NCBI RefSeq assembly: GCF_000090795.2 | Contig: NW_003546865.1 | Coordinates: 4,434 to 37,533 of the forward strand | Reading direction: 5' to 3' | DNA length: 33,100 bases | DNA from: Amphimedon queenslandica | Taxonomy: Eukaryota; Porifera; Demospongiae; Haplosclerida; Niphatidae | Shown: positions 1 to 10,698 of the stretch, one piece after another | Numbering within the stretch: the stretch's first letter is position 1 | Layout: each line of letters opens with the position of its first letter | Translations under genes and position numbers: made by a program | The notes under the pieces: generated by a model | Told to the model about the DNA's origin: nothing | What the model saw: only the letters and a program-made list of their open reading frames with translations | Databases searched by the model: none

Positions 1-503
1 TTGTGATACTTTTTGATTTTACACAAACAATAAGTTTCTTTATTATTGGTGTCATTGTTATGATTTTACAGCATTTATGAGGGACAGCACTGATTGAATT
101 GAATAGATATGGTGGAGCAATATCTACTAATCTGACGACAAGTGAAATAAATACTATAGTCTTGATGTGAATCATTGTTCAAGAAGCTCTACCTTCCCAG
201 TAATCCTGTAGCTATTCCTGCAGGTTCTTCCTGTTGTCAAGTTCATATTAATATATTATCACTAGTATTATAAATATTAATTGTTTTGTGTTTTTGAAAT
301 AAAATAATTCATTACACAATGATATATGCAAGATTAATACCTTCTCTTAGCTGGAAACCTCCACTAAGTATTGCAATTTGATTCCAAGCATAGCTAGCTA
401 CGTAAAAGATTACTTGCTGTTCCCAGTTTTGAGATCTATCCATCTGAGCATGCGCGACCACGCCCAAATTTTTGGAGCACATGCACATGCTTCTTTATTT
501 AAT
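1..503. other. AT-rich stretch, no supported gene
   Basis: No convincing exon on either strand. It may be intron of the minus-strand RalGAP alpha gene, whose downstream exons were not found inside the window. Near 448-470 there is a GC-richer patch with a GCATGCGC core, just before a possible first exon. Confidence 0.4.
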
Positions 504-507
504 TAAC

Positions 508-529
508 AAAATGGCGGCATGAGGTAAGC
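508..529 (+). promoter_or_regulatory. YY1-like motif with an adjacent splice donor (candidate first exon)
   Basis: The motif AAAATGGCGGC (508-518) matches the initiator-type YY1 site often seen at metazoan transcription or translation starts. The ATG at 511 meets an in-frame TGA after three codons, and GAG is followed at once by the strong donor gtaagc (524). This looks like a noncoding first exon of a plus-strand transcript. The partner exon is not identified. Weak call based only on motifs. Confidence 0.25.
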
Positions 530-684
530 TGGTGCGATCCAACAGTCACAGTATCACTTTTTCCTTTCTTGGAGAATGATTCCAGGAAACAAGGACCTGC
601 GCATACCCTGTTGGAGTAGAATGGTGTAAGAATTAGCCTTCTATCACCAGGCAAGCTCGATATATCGACCGACAACTGGATTGA

Positions 685-939
685 CAGGACTTTCCTGATG
701 ATGAAGATGAAAAAAGGTGGCTGAACAAAACGGCCGGTTTGCAGATTTTTTATTTTTCTCCCAGAAAAGGTCTAGAGCCACGCTATGGGTACCATTGGAG
801 TCCTCTTGTCAAGATAAGGTCCTCTAAGAAGTCTAGTAAGCATAAGAGCTCGTTTTCCCGGTATAGCAAGGCTGCAAAAGTCGTGGCAGCCATTTTGTTT
901 GGGGGTGAATCCTACTTAGTAACGCTACCGCGTTACTAA
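685..939 (+). CDS. Unassigned 84-codon open frame, possible exon or element relic
   Basis: Open from just after a TGA at 682 to the stop at 937-939. The product begins with an acidic stretch (PDDEDEKRW), then becomes Lys/Ser/Arg-rich (SSKKSSKHKSS), and ends in a short hydrophobic segment (VVAAILFGG). There is no ATG near the start, so it would have to be an exon or a fragment. It lies downstream of the candidate first exon at 511-523 and abuts the 178-bp repeat. I recognise no family. It could equally be chance. Confidence 0.2.
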   Translation, partial: QDFPDDEDEKRWLNKTAGLQIFYFSPRKGLEPRYGYHWSPLVKIRSSKKSSKHKSSFSRYSKAAKVVAAILFGGESYLVTLPRY

Positions 940-941
940 TA

Positions 942-1290
942 GTACACGGTCTCAGGCCAAATTTTGCCAAAATAGAAAAGGAGAGGATTCTTCATTTTAA
1001 TAATTTTTTATGATGCATATACATGTTCTTATGTTGCGTAGAAACTTTAAGCTAATTCCAATCGAAATTGAATTTTTTATGAATTTTAAAAGTTGCTCCA
1101 AAATCAGGTAAAAGTCCCTGTACACGGTCTCGGGCCAAATTTTGCCAAAATAGAAAAGGAGAGAATTTTTCATTTTTATAATTTTTTCTGATACATATAC
1201 ATGTTTTAATGTTGTGTAGAAACTTTAAGCTAATTCCAATCGAAATTGAATTTTTTATGAATTTTTAAAGTTGCTCAAAATTTGGTCAAC
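942..1290 (+). repeat. Two tandem copies of a ~178-bp dispersed repeat
   Basis: Two units start with gtacacggtctc at 942 and 1120 (period 178 bp). They share the blocks GGCCAAATTTTGCCAAAA, a block near catatacatgtt, and GAAACTTTAAGCTAATTCC, then end near a GTTGCTC motif. The same unit occurs inverted at 5615-6075. Units differ by scattered substitutions. No coding potential. It lies just beyond RalGAP exon 8, antisense to that gene. Confidence 0.85.
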
Positions 1291-1383
1291 TCAAGACCAT
1301 GGGTTATAATGCATTGTATTTCCTCACAAATGGCTAAGAAAGAATTCTCTACTTTAAAAAGAGAACACTTGACTGTCCCTTAC

Positions 1384-3680
1384 TAATGGTGGGAGGAGGT
1401 ATTGGTGAATAGAGTCCGGCATCAGATCTGAAGTTCTTGTAGAGGCAGACCAGATAAAACAACTTAAACTGAAAGAATAAAAACGAGAAACCTTTGGCGT
1501 GATTAGCAGGATCAGTCCATTTTAATCTACCAACCTAGAGAAAGAAAAAAGAATAAGAACTAAATTGACAACATAAGGAAAAATAATAGTATACAATTAA
1601 ATGTATACAGAAACATTGCACAATTCTGCATGGACAGCACCAAGTTTTTACTAGGAAAAATTCATCAATTCCATCTTTTGTCAATTTATTTAATGTGACA
1701 GAAATATCCACATTCTATAGTTCATGGATCATAGTAGAATGATAACAAATTACTGACAAATACAAAAGAAAAGATTTTGATGGGAATGCTTCCCCAAGCA
1801 CTATACAGTACATGTACATCTTCCCTCCCTCCCTTCCTCCATTACTTGAGTGGTGAGTGTGGTCAGTAGGTACTCCATTAGTGAAAGAGCTGGATCTGAC
1901 GATACATTCTGTGCCACACATAATGGCTGAATAATCCTCGTCGATACCCAGTCTAAAAGGGTTAAAAATACCAATAACACAGTACACAAAGGGTTAAAAA
2001 CTAAACTAATATACACTGTACATGTACATGCACTAATTATGGGATTTTAAAATGATATCAAATTTTCTTTAATTTTAGCTAGCTCCTAATTATTATTAAT
2101 ATACTGACACTTTTTGGCATTGTAAAAATCCCTCACTAAATTTCAATACAAAACTAAAACTAATTAAAACTGTGATAGGGGAGGAGTTTCATTACCATGG
2201 CGATCAGGAGGTGTCTCGTTACTTGAATACCGCCCGTATCTCTCGCAGAGTGAGTGTGATGATGAGGGTGTGGTTAGGGGTGTGGTCTCCATGGGTAGTC
2301 CCAGTGGTGTCTTCTTGGGAGGGAAGTGAGGGATGGCCGAGGCCAGTAGCTCAATACAAGCGTCTCCTGCTTTATCTTGTAAGGATTGTAACCAGAGGAC
2401 TATCAGCTTGATACCATACTGTCTCAACTACAGCATTAATAATAAATTAATAATAAATAAATAATAATATTAATAATACTAATAATCATTATTATATTTA
2501 TAATCAATGTTACCGTACCTCTATTGTATTGTCAGGATGAAGTAACTTCCTAATTATAAGACCTAAAGAATTTAAAAAATCAATACACAATCTACAAGAA
2601 CACTCCGTGTTTTCTAATTCACATACAAATACGTGCACAGCGTAAAAACTTTTATTAAATTCTGATTGATATATTTGTGAGTTTTAGCTGTTTGAAAAAT
2701 ACAATGGATGCCAATTCTAAAAATTAACCCAAAAACATTCAAATTATCCGATATACATTAAATCAGTTAATATTGGCCTCATTGGTCTCCCAGCCACACC
2801 CTTTAATAACTAGAAACGGCTAAAGGTCAAGAGTTTAATATATGAGAATAAAGTATAGCAGGTTATATCAGTACCCTGTATAATATAACCACTATACACA
2901 CTCATATGGCAGCAATAAACAATACATTATATTGGAGTAAACATAAATAAATAAATAAATAAATAAATAGTAATGTATACTATATGCTCACATATTGAGT
3001 TGTACTGCCACTTCTGTTGTACTAGTTCGGGCAATAGTATAATTAGTCTCTACAGGGTTAAAAATTAATAATTAATAAAGTAATTAATTAATCTAATAAT
3101 TGATTAATTTATTAATTAACTTTATGATAATACATCATTATAATAATTATTTACAAGAGCCATTACCTCAAGTGATGGTAATATAACTTCCATCATTTCT
3201 CTTAGCTGGTCACTAATAGCTCTCCCTTTTGAAACTGAAGGAAGAGAAAGAAAAAAATTAATCTTTTAAACCTTATTTATTTTGCTAACTATTGAACTAA
3301 AACACAAACAAAAGCTCATACCGCAAACAGACATAAACAAACGAATACAAACAAACCTCTCTCTCTGATCTGTGACTCCATCATAGTGAACGAGGAATGG
3401 AACACGTAAAAAGCAGCTGCTGAATATTCTGATAGAATCTGCTTACACTCACCAACTGATACTTTATCTAACAGAGAAGGAGGGAGAGAGGGAATAAATA
3501 AAAGAGGAGGCCAATAAAAAGATGCCCTATATATGTAAAATATTATAATAATTATTATATAAACAAACCCAGTCCATTCCTGAGTGCTTTTAGCCTCCTC
3601 AGTGGCTCGTTGCTCATGTTAAGGAACCTCTTAATGTGGGCTGCATGCTCTGAACTCGGCTTCTTCCTACCCAAATACAT
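1384..3680 (-). CDS. RALGAPA1: Ral GTPase-activating protein subunit alpha, N-terminal exons (partial)
   Basis: Eight exons on the minus strand keep one frame with GT..AG borders: 3680-3569, 3467-3357, 3234-3167, 3049-2992, 2562-2519, 2427-2196, 1952-1846, 1534-1384 (about 294 aa). The chosen ATG (3680) has an in-frame TAG just upstream and starts MYLGRKKP, comparable to MFSKKP of human RalGAP alpha. From my memory of the human protein, collinear matches include EPLRRLKALR, LLPELVQQKWQYNSIC, LIIRKLLHPDN, LIVLWLQSLQ and GFSFLFFQFK. RalGAP alpha pairs with the beta subunit to stimulate GTP hydrolysis by RalA/RalB. The C-terminal GAP domain would lie beyond the left edge. Exons 6-7 carry a Thr/Pro/Ser-rich insert, variable in the family. 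The exon after 1384 was not found. Vertebrates have two alpha paralogues, so the symbol denotes the family. Confidence 0.85.
2943..2969. repeat. (AAAT)n microsatellite
   Basis: About six tandem AAAT units inside the RalGAP alpha intron between exons 4 and 5. Confidence 0.9.
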
Positions 3681-3939
3681 CAGTAACTAAATGGAGAGGA
3701 AGAAAGAAGCAAAGATATTATATTAGGGGAGAGATGGACACGCTCTGTTACTCTAATTAATGCTCTAATCCCGCCTTCTTTGATAGGGTGTGGCTAAAAG
3801 AGAAATATGGGTGGGGCTGGACTTGCAAAATTCTTTGATGTATCATGCCAACTCATGATTTGCTGTTTCACCCAATAACAAAGAAAGCAAGCCTCCATTT
3901 ATAAACCTTAAGGAAGGTATCTGCTGTAATTGAGCAGTC
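3681..3939. promoter_or_regulatory. Shared divergent promoter between the RalGAP alpha and vWA genes
   Basis: 259 bp separate two start codons pointing away from each other, so both promoters and 5' UTRs must fit here or the UTRs must begin within it. It contains two GC-rich KLF/Sp-like motifs (GGGTGTGGC near 3786, GGGTGGGGC near 3810) and two TTTGAT motifs of TCF/LEF type (near 3779 and 3834). No TATA box is evident, which fits a bidirectional housekeeping-type promoter. Motif assignments are by eye. Confidence 0.55.
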
Positions 3940-6744
3940 ATGGGTGGCGGTGATGGAAAGAAAGAGTCAGGAGCTACGGGAGGAGGGAGCGAGAGAGACT
4001 CACTCTCTCTGAGCTTAATATCACAGTACAATGAGATACCTCTAGAGAGGGGAAGAGAAATAGACCTGTCCTTCTTAGTGAGGATAAAAGCAGTGGCTGA
4101 AATGAATGAAGATAGACGAGCACCAGTGACACTGATAGCTACCATTGATAGGAGGTGAGAGAGAGAGAAGATGAAAATTGATCAAAGTTTAATTGGTCCT
4201 ATTAATTGTAGTGTTATTAATTGTATTTCTCTCTCTCTCAGTGCTAGTATGAAGGACAAGCTCCCGCTGGTTAAGGACAGTTTAAAGTTCATGGTACAAC
4301 AATTAAGAGACGAAGACAAACTGGCAATCGTTACTTTTGATCATGAGGTAATGTCATTAAAAATAATTATGTAAATATAATTAGTGTGGTAGTTGTTTGT
4401 TTGGCGAAGTCATTTATATTGCTATTTGGGTAGCATTCTGTATAGTGATTGCTATGTGTGTATTTTTATAACAGTGTGTGTTTATCTTTTGTTAGGTTGA
4501 TAAACTGTTGCCAATTACTTCAATGACGTCGTCTGGTAAAGTGTTAGCAAAGAAAGCAATTGAAAGCATAAGAGAGAGAGGACATACCAACCTCAGTGGA
4601 GGACTACTGGCTGCTTTACAGGTACTTGAATATTAGCATTTACTATAATAATATTTGGGAAGAGATTCAATTAAGAAGCAATGAAAAAAAAATTTTAAAT
4701 AATAATTATTTTCATGTACCTTGTAAATGCCTTGTTCACACCTTTAGGTGTGAACAAGATTATTTTAATATATTTCTCTCTCTCTCTCTCTCACTTTCTA
4801 CTCTCTCTCTTTCCCCAACTAGTTGCTATATGATGTTCCATTAAGTGAGAGTACATTAGTTGAATCTATTGTATTATTCACTGACGGTAAAGCTAACTTT
4901 GGTATTAAAGACAGAGAACCGCTAGCCAAGGCAACAAAGTAAGAGAAATAAAGACTAAGACAATTTATATTATACATTAACTGATAGTCTGTGAATTATT
5001 TTTGTTTCTTCTCTCTTTCTTCCTTTTCCTTTCTCTCTCTCTCTCTTCAGGTCAATGGTTAATGAGATTGGTCGTCAAGTGTGTGTATTCACATTGGGCT
5101 ATGGCAGTGATCATGATTCTGATACATTGCATGCTATCTCTGATGCTGGAAACGGTTTGTTTTATTTCGTTGAAAATAAAGACAGCATCCCTGACAGTTT
5201 CTGCGACTGTCTTGGAGGATTACTCAGCATTGCAGCACAAGTAACAACACAAATAATAATAATAATAATATAATTGTGATAATATTAATTTATTGTTATT
5301 AGAATCTGGTGTTGACACTCACTGTTAATGATGAGTTGTGTCGAATGGTGAAGCCTCCATTGACATCATACGTAACAGAATCATGTCCAAAACAAACATA
5401 CAAGATCACAATACCTGATATATACTGGTATGGCATGCTTTGTACTGTATTGTATTGTATCTATCTAAGTATTAAGAATCAATTCATAGTGATGTGTTTT
5501 CTAACAGTTTATTATTAAAAATGCTCTTTGCCAGGCTTACCCACAAAGCATGCTACTTGTAAGCAAGCTTAAAAGGATGCTTGACAAGCAGTATAATAAA
5601 TAGCATATGAATTTTAATTTTGATTGCAATCAGTTCAAACTTTCCACACAGCATAAGGGTTTGTATATGTATCAAAATTTTTTTGATAAAAAATTTTTCT
5701 TTTCAATTTTTGACAAATTTGGCTAACTATAGATTTTGGAGCAACTTTAAAAATTTGTAAAAAATTCAATTTTGATTGGAATTAGCTCAAACTTTCTACA
5801 CGACATAAGAACATGTATATGTATGAGGAAAAATTATAAAAATGAAGAATTCTCTCCTTTCAATTTTTGACAAAATCTGGCCAACGTCCCTGTACTATAA
5901 TACAGGGACTTTGACCCAATTTTGGAGCAACTTTAAAAATTCGTAAAAAATTCAAATTTTATCTAAATCAGTTGAAATTTTCTACATGACATAAGAACAT
6001 GTATATATATCAGAAAAAAATTATAAAAATGAAGAATTCTCTCCTAGTCATTTTTGGCAAAATACCCTGTATACTTAGATGGTTTTTGGCCAAATGATGT
6101 TATAATAACATCACTATATCACTGTTAATTTACAATTATTACTATCTATTACTCCTATTCTAGAATATTTTGTCAATATTACCATTTGTTTTTGTTATTA
6201 CAGTGAAGAAGAGAAATGCATACCGATACATACAAGACTCCTCGCTGCCTCATCAACTGCTGGTTGTATTGAATCAAAGGCACAAATTCTCTCTTGCTCT
6301 CTGACTTACTTTGACATCCTCCGCTGCTCACCAAAGACCACTACAGCTACTGGAGCAGTCCTAGTTAGCAAAGAGATATCTGATCCAGTTATAGTCAAAG
6401 AATATCAAGAGGACATTGAACTACACCTCACTAGATATGACGTTGCTGAAGCAATATCCTCAGCTACTAAACTAGCCGATGAAGGTCAGCTTGAATCAGC
6501 CAGAGCTGCTCTCCATCGCTACAAAGCTTGTATCAAGAAGAGTGTTGTGTTTGGTTTGCCACTTGCAAAGTATTTTGAGGAGACGATTGATGAGTCCTTG
6601 AAAGGTTTAGCATCCCAGTCGCATTATTCTGGGCACGGTAAACCCTCAATGATGAATTACAGTTTATCTCATTATCAGCAACAATCCCACGGAGCTGGAG
6701 CTGGAGCCTCTTCAATATTGTCTGATGGAAGTGGAGTAAAATAA
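3940..6744 (+). CDS. vWA-domain protein with Vwaint-like C-terminal region
   Basis: Seven exons join in frame: 3940-4154, 4242-4347, 4496-4621, 4823-4938, 5051-5240, 5303-5427, 6204-6744 (1419 nt, 472 aa). Several acceptors follow CT-rich tracts. After a low-complexity N-terminus, a von Willebrand factor A domain spans about residues 60-250. Its metal-binding MIDAS is complete: D70-R-S-A-S74 (codon split across exons 1/2), T138 in HTNLSGG, and D170 in LFTDGKAN. Residues 252-430 resemble the beta-rich plus helical Vwaint-type tail found after vWA in eukaryotic cytosolic proteins and in plant WAV3-like RING proteins; no RING is seen here. The tail is Ser/His/Gly-rich. No signal peptide, so probably intracellular. 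Substrate unknown. The stop is 11 bp from an HSPA12-like pseudogene, and I see no AATAAA before that pseudogene begins. Confidence 0.85.
4731..4758. repeat. Perfect 13-bp inverted repeat with a 2-nt loop in vWA intron 3
   Basis: Arms CTTGTTCACACCT and AGGTGTGAACAAG are perfect complements separated by TT. In RNA this would form a tight hairpin about 65 nt upstream of the exon 4 acceptor. Origin unknown. Confidence 0.8.
5615..6075 (-). repeat. About 2.5 inverted copies of the ~180-bp dispersed repeat
   Basis: Units begin at about 5732 and 5917 with TTTTGGAGCAACTTTAAAAA, preceded by a truncated unit from about 5615. They carry complements of the blocks at 942-1290: ACATAAGAACATGTATAT, then AAAATGAAGAATTCTCTCCT, then TTTTTGACAAAAT. 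All sit inside intron 6 of the vWA gene. Unit length is about 185 bp because of small indels. Confidence 0.85.
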
Positions 6745-6755
6745 GTCCAGTTGAA

Positions 6756-8228
6756 AATTGGAAACCAGATTATAGGCCTCCTCTGTCTCGAGCTGATACA
6801 TGTATTTCTAAGCATTATAATAATTATCCAGTTGCTGATGGCAATATTGCTGCTATTGATTTTGGTACTACATCAGTTTCAGTTGCCTTTTTTAATACAA
6901 AAGGAGACGAAATTATTAAGATGCTTGGCCTTGACTTTGAACACTTCTTCAAACGTGTTCCCAATGCTATCCTTTTTGAGGAAAGAACATGATGGCAAAA
7001 TGAAAGTGAAGGCTTTTGGATTTCAAGCTAGTCTTCCCCTGAGATTAATTGATAGATCTATATACCGGGGGTACTCATGTTTATTTTGAAAGAATTAATA
7101 TGTTAATGAGAAGAGGAAAGGTAACCGATTAAGTAGACAATATTTATTTATGAATTAGTTCTGCTATAGGTAATTGATAGAGATACAGTAGTTGAGTCAT
7201 TTTTTGGTGAGAAGTTCTATCTGATTGAATTCATTGCATTCATACTTCAGCACCTGAAGAATTTATTGATGGATCATTTCTCTCGTACTACCTGGCCATT
7301 GAAGACAACAGATTTTGATTGGGTCATTACTGTACCTGCTATATGGGATGCACCTGGAAAAAGAATGATGAGAGAAGCTGCTTATCTGGTAACTAAGTGA
7401 TGAATCTAGACTATTTTAACCAATAATTAATTCTATAGGCTGCTCTTGAGGTTGGTGTCAAAAGCAGAAGTGGTATCGATTATGAAGATAACATGCTATG
7501 CATTTCTAAGGGACTAGTAGAATCCAAGCTGTTTGGCCCAGCACTAAAAGGTATAGTAGAGTGCACTTTGGAAGCTATCAAAGCAGATGATAATGATCTT
7601 AGCACTTTTTATTTGGTTGGTGGGTTTGGAGGTTGTAAGTATGTCCATAAGAAAGTCAAAGCTGCTATAAGAAAGTTTGTATTGGAAAAATTCTTTTTGC
7701 AATGTGTTTGTACCCACTGCTCCTCATCTTACAGTTGTTACAGGAGCGGTAAGGTGGCGTATGAATCCAGGGAAGATTAAAGCAAGACGATCTGACACTA
7801 CGTATGGGATAAAGGAATAGCTCAAATTTCAATGGCAGTAAGCATGATGAGTATTACAAGTTTTATAATGAAGAAGAAAAAGAATACAGGTGCAATAATA
7901 TATTTTGTGTGTTTTAGAGCTGATGCAAGCTGATCAAATCATTTCAATGACTTTGATACCACTTCATCAATCAGATGAACAAATTACCATTGGTATTTAT
8001 TCCACACCTAATCTTGGAGTTTGATACATCAAAGGTAAAGATGGCAAAAGCACAGTTACAAAAATAGGTCAATTACATATCAATGTTCCTAATCCTGATA
8101 ATGTATTAAGGGAAAAGCGTCTAGTTGATGTCAGTATGAATTTTAGTGGTACAGAGATTCAAGCTAAAGCAACCTATTGTATTACTGGAAAAGAATTCAG
8201 AGATATAGGTGACTTTCTTTCTGCTTAG
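6756..8228 (+). pseudogene. Decayed tandem duplicate of the HSPA12-like Hsp70 gene
   Basis: Recognisable from NWKPDYRPPLSRAD onward, aligned to codon ~26 of the intact copy at 8626. It keeps the phosphate-1 motif (AAIDFGTTSVS, near 6850), a segment near 7310-7390 matching the intact exon 2, and the LVGGFGGCKYVHKKV adenosine motif near 7615. Both introns lie at the same positions as in the intact gene, so it arose by genomic duplication, not retroposition. Lesions: a TGA near 6990, frameshifts in exon 1, a deletion of ~520 bp at the start of exon 3 (equivalent to about 9372-9893) that removes the phosphate-2 motif, and later stops near 7819 and 8023. The promoter and first ~25 codons are missing; the vWA 3' end occupies that place. 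Confidence 0.88.
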
Positions 8229-8560
8229 ACTTAGACCATTAATTTTTTTAATTTACTTTTTATAACTGGTGTGCATGTAGATCTAGTTCTAATTATATTT
8301 TTACCTTCACACCCATGTCCATTTAAATTTAAATTATGATTAACATTTCACGGGCCTTATTAACCTATAATTGCAAAATTGGGAGTTTATACTCTCCCAA
8401 AGCCCTCCTCTTTCAGCGACCCTGCAAATGTAGCTACATGTAGCAATACCCAGTCAGACTTACTATTTAATTCTATTTTGGCAGCTACTTTTGTGGCTTG
8501 TGATTAGTTCCAAGAAATTAATATTCATAGTGAGATACCCAGGAATTGTTATGATAGTAT
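8229..8560. other. Intergenic spacer before the HSPA12-like promoter
   Basis: AT-rich, no exon seen. It contains a short palindromic TAGCTACATGTAGC motif near 8435. No heat-shock element with correct TTCnnGAA spacing was seen. Confidence 0.4.
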
Positions 8561-8572
8561 GGGTAGCCGGGC

Positions 8573-8580
8573 TATATAAG
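8573..8580 (+). promoter_or_regulatory. TATA box of the HSPA12-like gene
   Basis: TATATAAG lies 46 bp before the ATG at 8626, in a GC-richer context (GGGTAGCCGGGC). A start site about 30 bp downstream would leave a 5' UTR of roughly 20-25 nt. Confidence 0.6.
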
Positions 8581-8625
8581 CACATTACAATAATTTACTA
8601 GAGCTACATTACAGCTCATAAGAGA

Positions 8626-10697
8626 ATGGCATTGGCAGCATCTGGAGGTTATTTTGCATTTGGAATCAGAAGAATTGAAATTTTTCAAATTGGACTGCGA
8701 AAGCCAAATTATAAACCTCCTCTGAGCAGAGCTAAGAAGATTCCTCGCACAGATACTGGCTATCGTGTGACTGATGGTAATATTGCTGCTATTGATTTTG
8801 GAACTACATCAGTGTCACTGGCTTATACTACCAAAGGAGATGATGAAATCACCAATCTTAGGCTCGATGAAGAAGACCAAGCTTATCGTGTTCCTAATGC
8901 TGTTCTACTGAAGAAAGAAGGAAGAACGATAACTGTGCAAGCTTTTGGCAATGATGCCAGAACACAATTCACTCAAATGAGAAAAAGTGGCGAATACATT
9001 TACTTTGAGAGGATTAAGATGTTGATGAAAAGAGAAGAGGTAAGCTATACGCAATAGTTAAATATAATTTTATAGTTTTACTTGCAGAATGTTGACAGAA
9101 ATATGCTAGTTGAGTCATTTTCTGGTGAGAAGTTCTATCTGGTTGAAGTCATTGCATTCATACTGAAGTATCTGAAGAATGAGCTGATGAAAAAATTTTC
9201 AGAGACTGCCAGGCCATTGAAGACAACAGATTTTGATTGGGTCATTACTGTACCTGCTATATGGAATGCACGAGGAAAAAGAATGATGAGAGAAGCAGCT
9301 TATCTTGTGAGTTGATGCATGAGATTATATAGAATGAAAGTATATTTTTCATTCATAATGACATTTAGGCTGGTTTAATGACAGGATATGATGGTATTAG
9401 CAGTTTCACGTCTGCTGCTCTTTCTGTTCCAAGAGAAATTAATCCCGACAGGCTGTCATTAGCACTAGAGCCGGAAGCAGCTGCTCTTTATAGCCAGGAA
9501 AAAGTAGGAGACCAGATTGATGTTGATCCAGCCACAGCAGTTATCAAGCGTCCATCAGATTACATGGTAATAGATGCTGGAGGTGGTACTATAGATATCA
9601 CAGCTCAAATTGAAGTTGATGGTAATATTATAGTTGAGAATATACCAACCGGCAATGCATGGGGAGGTACCAAGATTAATGAAGCTTTTTCTCAACTTTT
9701 ACAACATATAGTGGGTGATTCTGAGTTTAAATCGTTCCTCAAACCAGAGCAAAAGTCTCAATGTAAGGCTACATTGAATAAAATCCTATATGTTGATTTT
9801 GAAAAGCAGAAAGTTCTTCTTGGCAATCAAAAATCAACCGAAGTTGCAGTTGCTTTGCCAGCAATGTTTGTGAGGCACTACAAAGAAGCACTAACAAAAG
9901 TGGCAAAGAAGGAAAATGGAGTCGAATATGATGAGTATACAAATGATACGCTATACATAGAAAAAGAAGTAGCTGAATCTCGTTTCTTTGGTCCAGCAAT
10001 CAAAGGTATTATTGATTGCACACTCAAAGCTATTGAAGAAAATGGATATAAAGTTCGTACCTTCTATTTGGTTGGTGGATTTGGGGGCTGCAAGTATGTA
10101 CACAAAAAGGTAAAAGCTGCTATAGAAAAGGCTTATAGTTCAAAAGGTTGTTCCTGCGATGTGATAGTGCCTCTTTCTCCTCAGTTAGCTGTTGCTCAAG
10201 GTGCTGTAATGTGGCGTAAAAATCCAGAGAAGATTAAAGCAAGACGATCAGATGCTACATATGGGATAAATGTATCTATACCATTTGATGATGATGAGCA
10301 TGATGAGTATTACAAGTTTTATAATGAAGAGCAAAAACAAGACAAATGTGATTACGTGTTCAGTGTATTTTTAGAAAAAGGAGAGCTGGTACAAGCAGAT
10401 CAAGTCATTACTATAAGCTTAACACCAGCTTATCAATCAAGCAAACAAATTACGATTGGTATTTATTCCACACCTAATCTTGGAGTTCGGTACATCATAG
10501 ATACAAATGGCAAAAGCACAGTTACAAAAATTGGCCAATTAGTTATTGATATTCCCAATCCTGATGATGTACCAAGGAACGAGCGTCACGTTGATGTCAC
10601 TATGGATTTCAGTGGTACAGAGATTCAAGCTAAAGCAAAGTATCGTATTACTGGAGAAGAAGTTAAAACTGTTTGTGACTTTCTTTCTGCTCAATAA
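8626..10697 (+). CDS. HSPA12-like atypical Hsp70 ATPase
   Basis: Three exons, 8626-9039, 9088-9306 and 9369-10697, give 653 aa, close to human HSPA12A (about 675). All borders are GT..AG and all exons are phase 0. Actin/Hsp70 ATPase motifs are present in order: phosphate 1 DFGTTS (57-62), EPEAAALY (245-252), phosphate 2 VIDAGGGTID (278-287), and the adenosine motif LVGGFGGC (445-452). The family lacks the canonical substrate-binding and EEVD tail of Hsp70; here the last ~150 residues are a beta-rich segment. HSPA12 families are strongly expanded in sponges, molluscs and other invertebrates, where roles in stress or immunity have been proposed. No signal peptide, so cytosolic. It is next to a decayed tandem copy, showing local duplication. 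Ligand unknown. Confidence 0.92.
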
Positions 10698-10698
10698 A
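10693..10698 (+). terminator. Possible polyadenylation signal overlapping the HSPA12-like stop
   Basis: AATAAA overlaps the TAA stop codon. Further AATAAA-like sequences occur near 10860. Which one is used cannot be told from sequence. Confidence 0.3.

Noticed and set aside
2172-2411. 79-codon plus-strand frame
   Set aside because: It is antisense to RalGAP alpha exon 6, whose minus-strand frame matches the family and has consistent splice phases.
3843-4145. 100-codon minus-strand frame
   Set aside because: Shadow of vWA exon 1; no splice partners and low-complexity composition.
6745-7089. 112-codon plus-strand frame after the vWA stop
   Set aside because: It is out of frame with the HSPA12 homology over the same bases and hydrophobic only by frame shift.
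8500-8530. Heat-shock element near TTCCAAGAA
   Set aside because: The spacing between TTC and GAA is three bases, not two, so it is not a proper HSE unit.
9769-9999. 76-codon minus-strand frame
   Set aside because: Antisense to the conserved ATPase region of the HSPA12-like gene.
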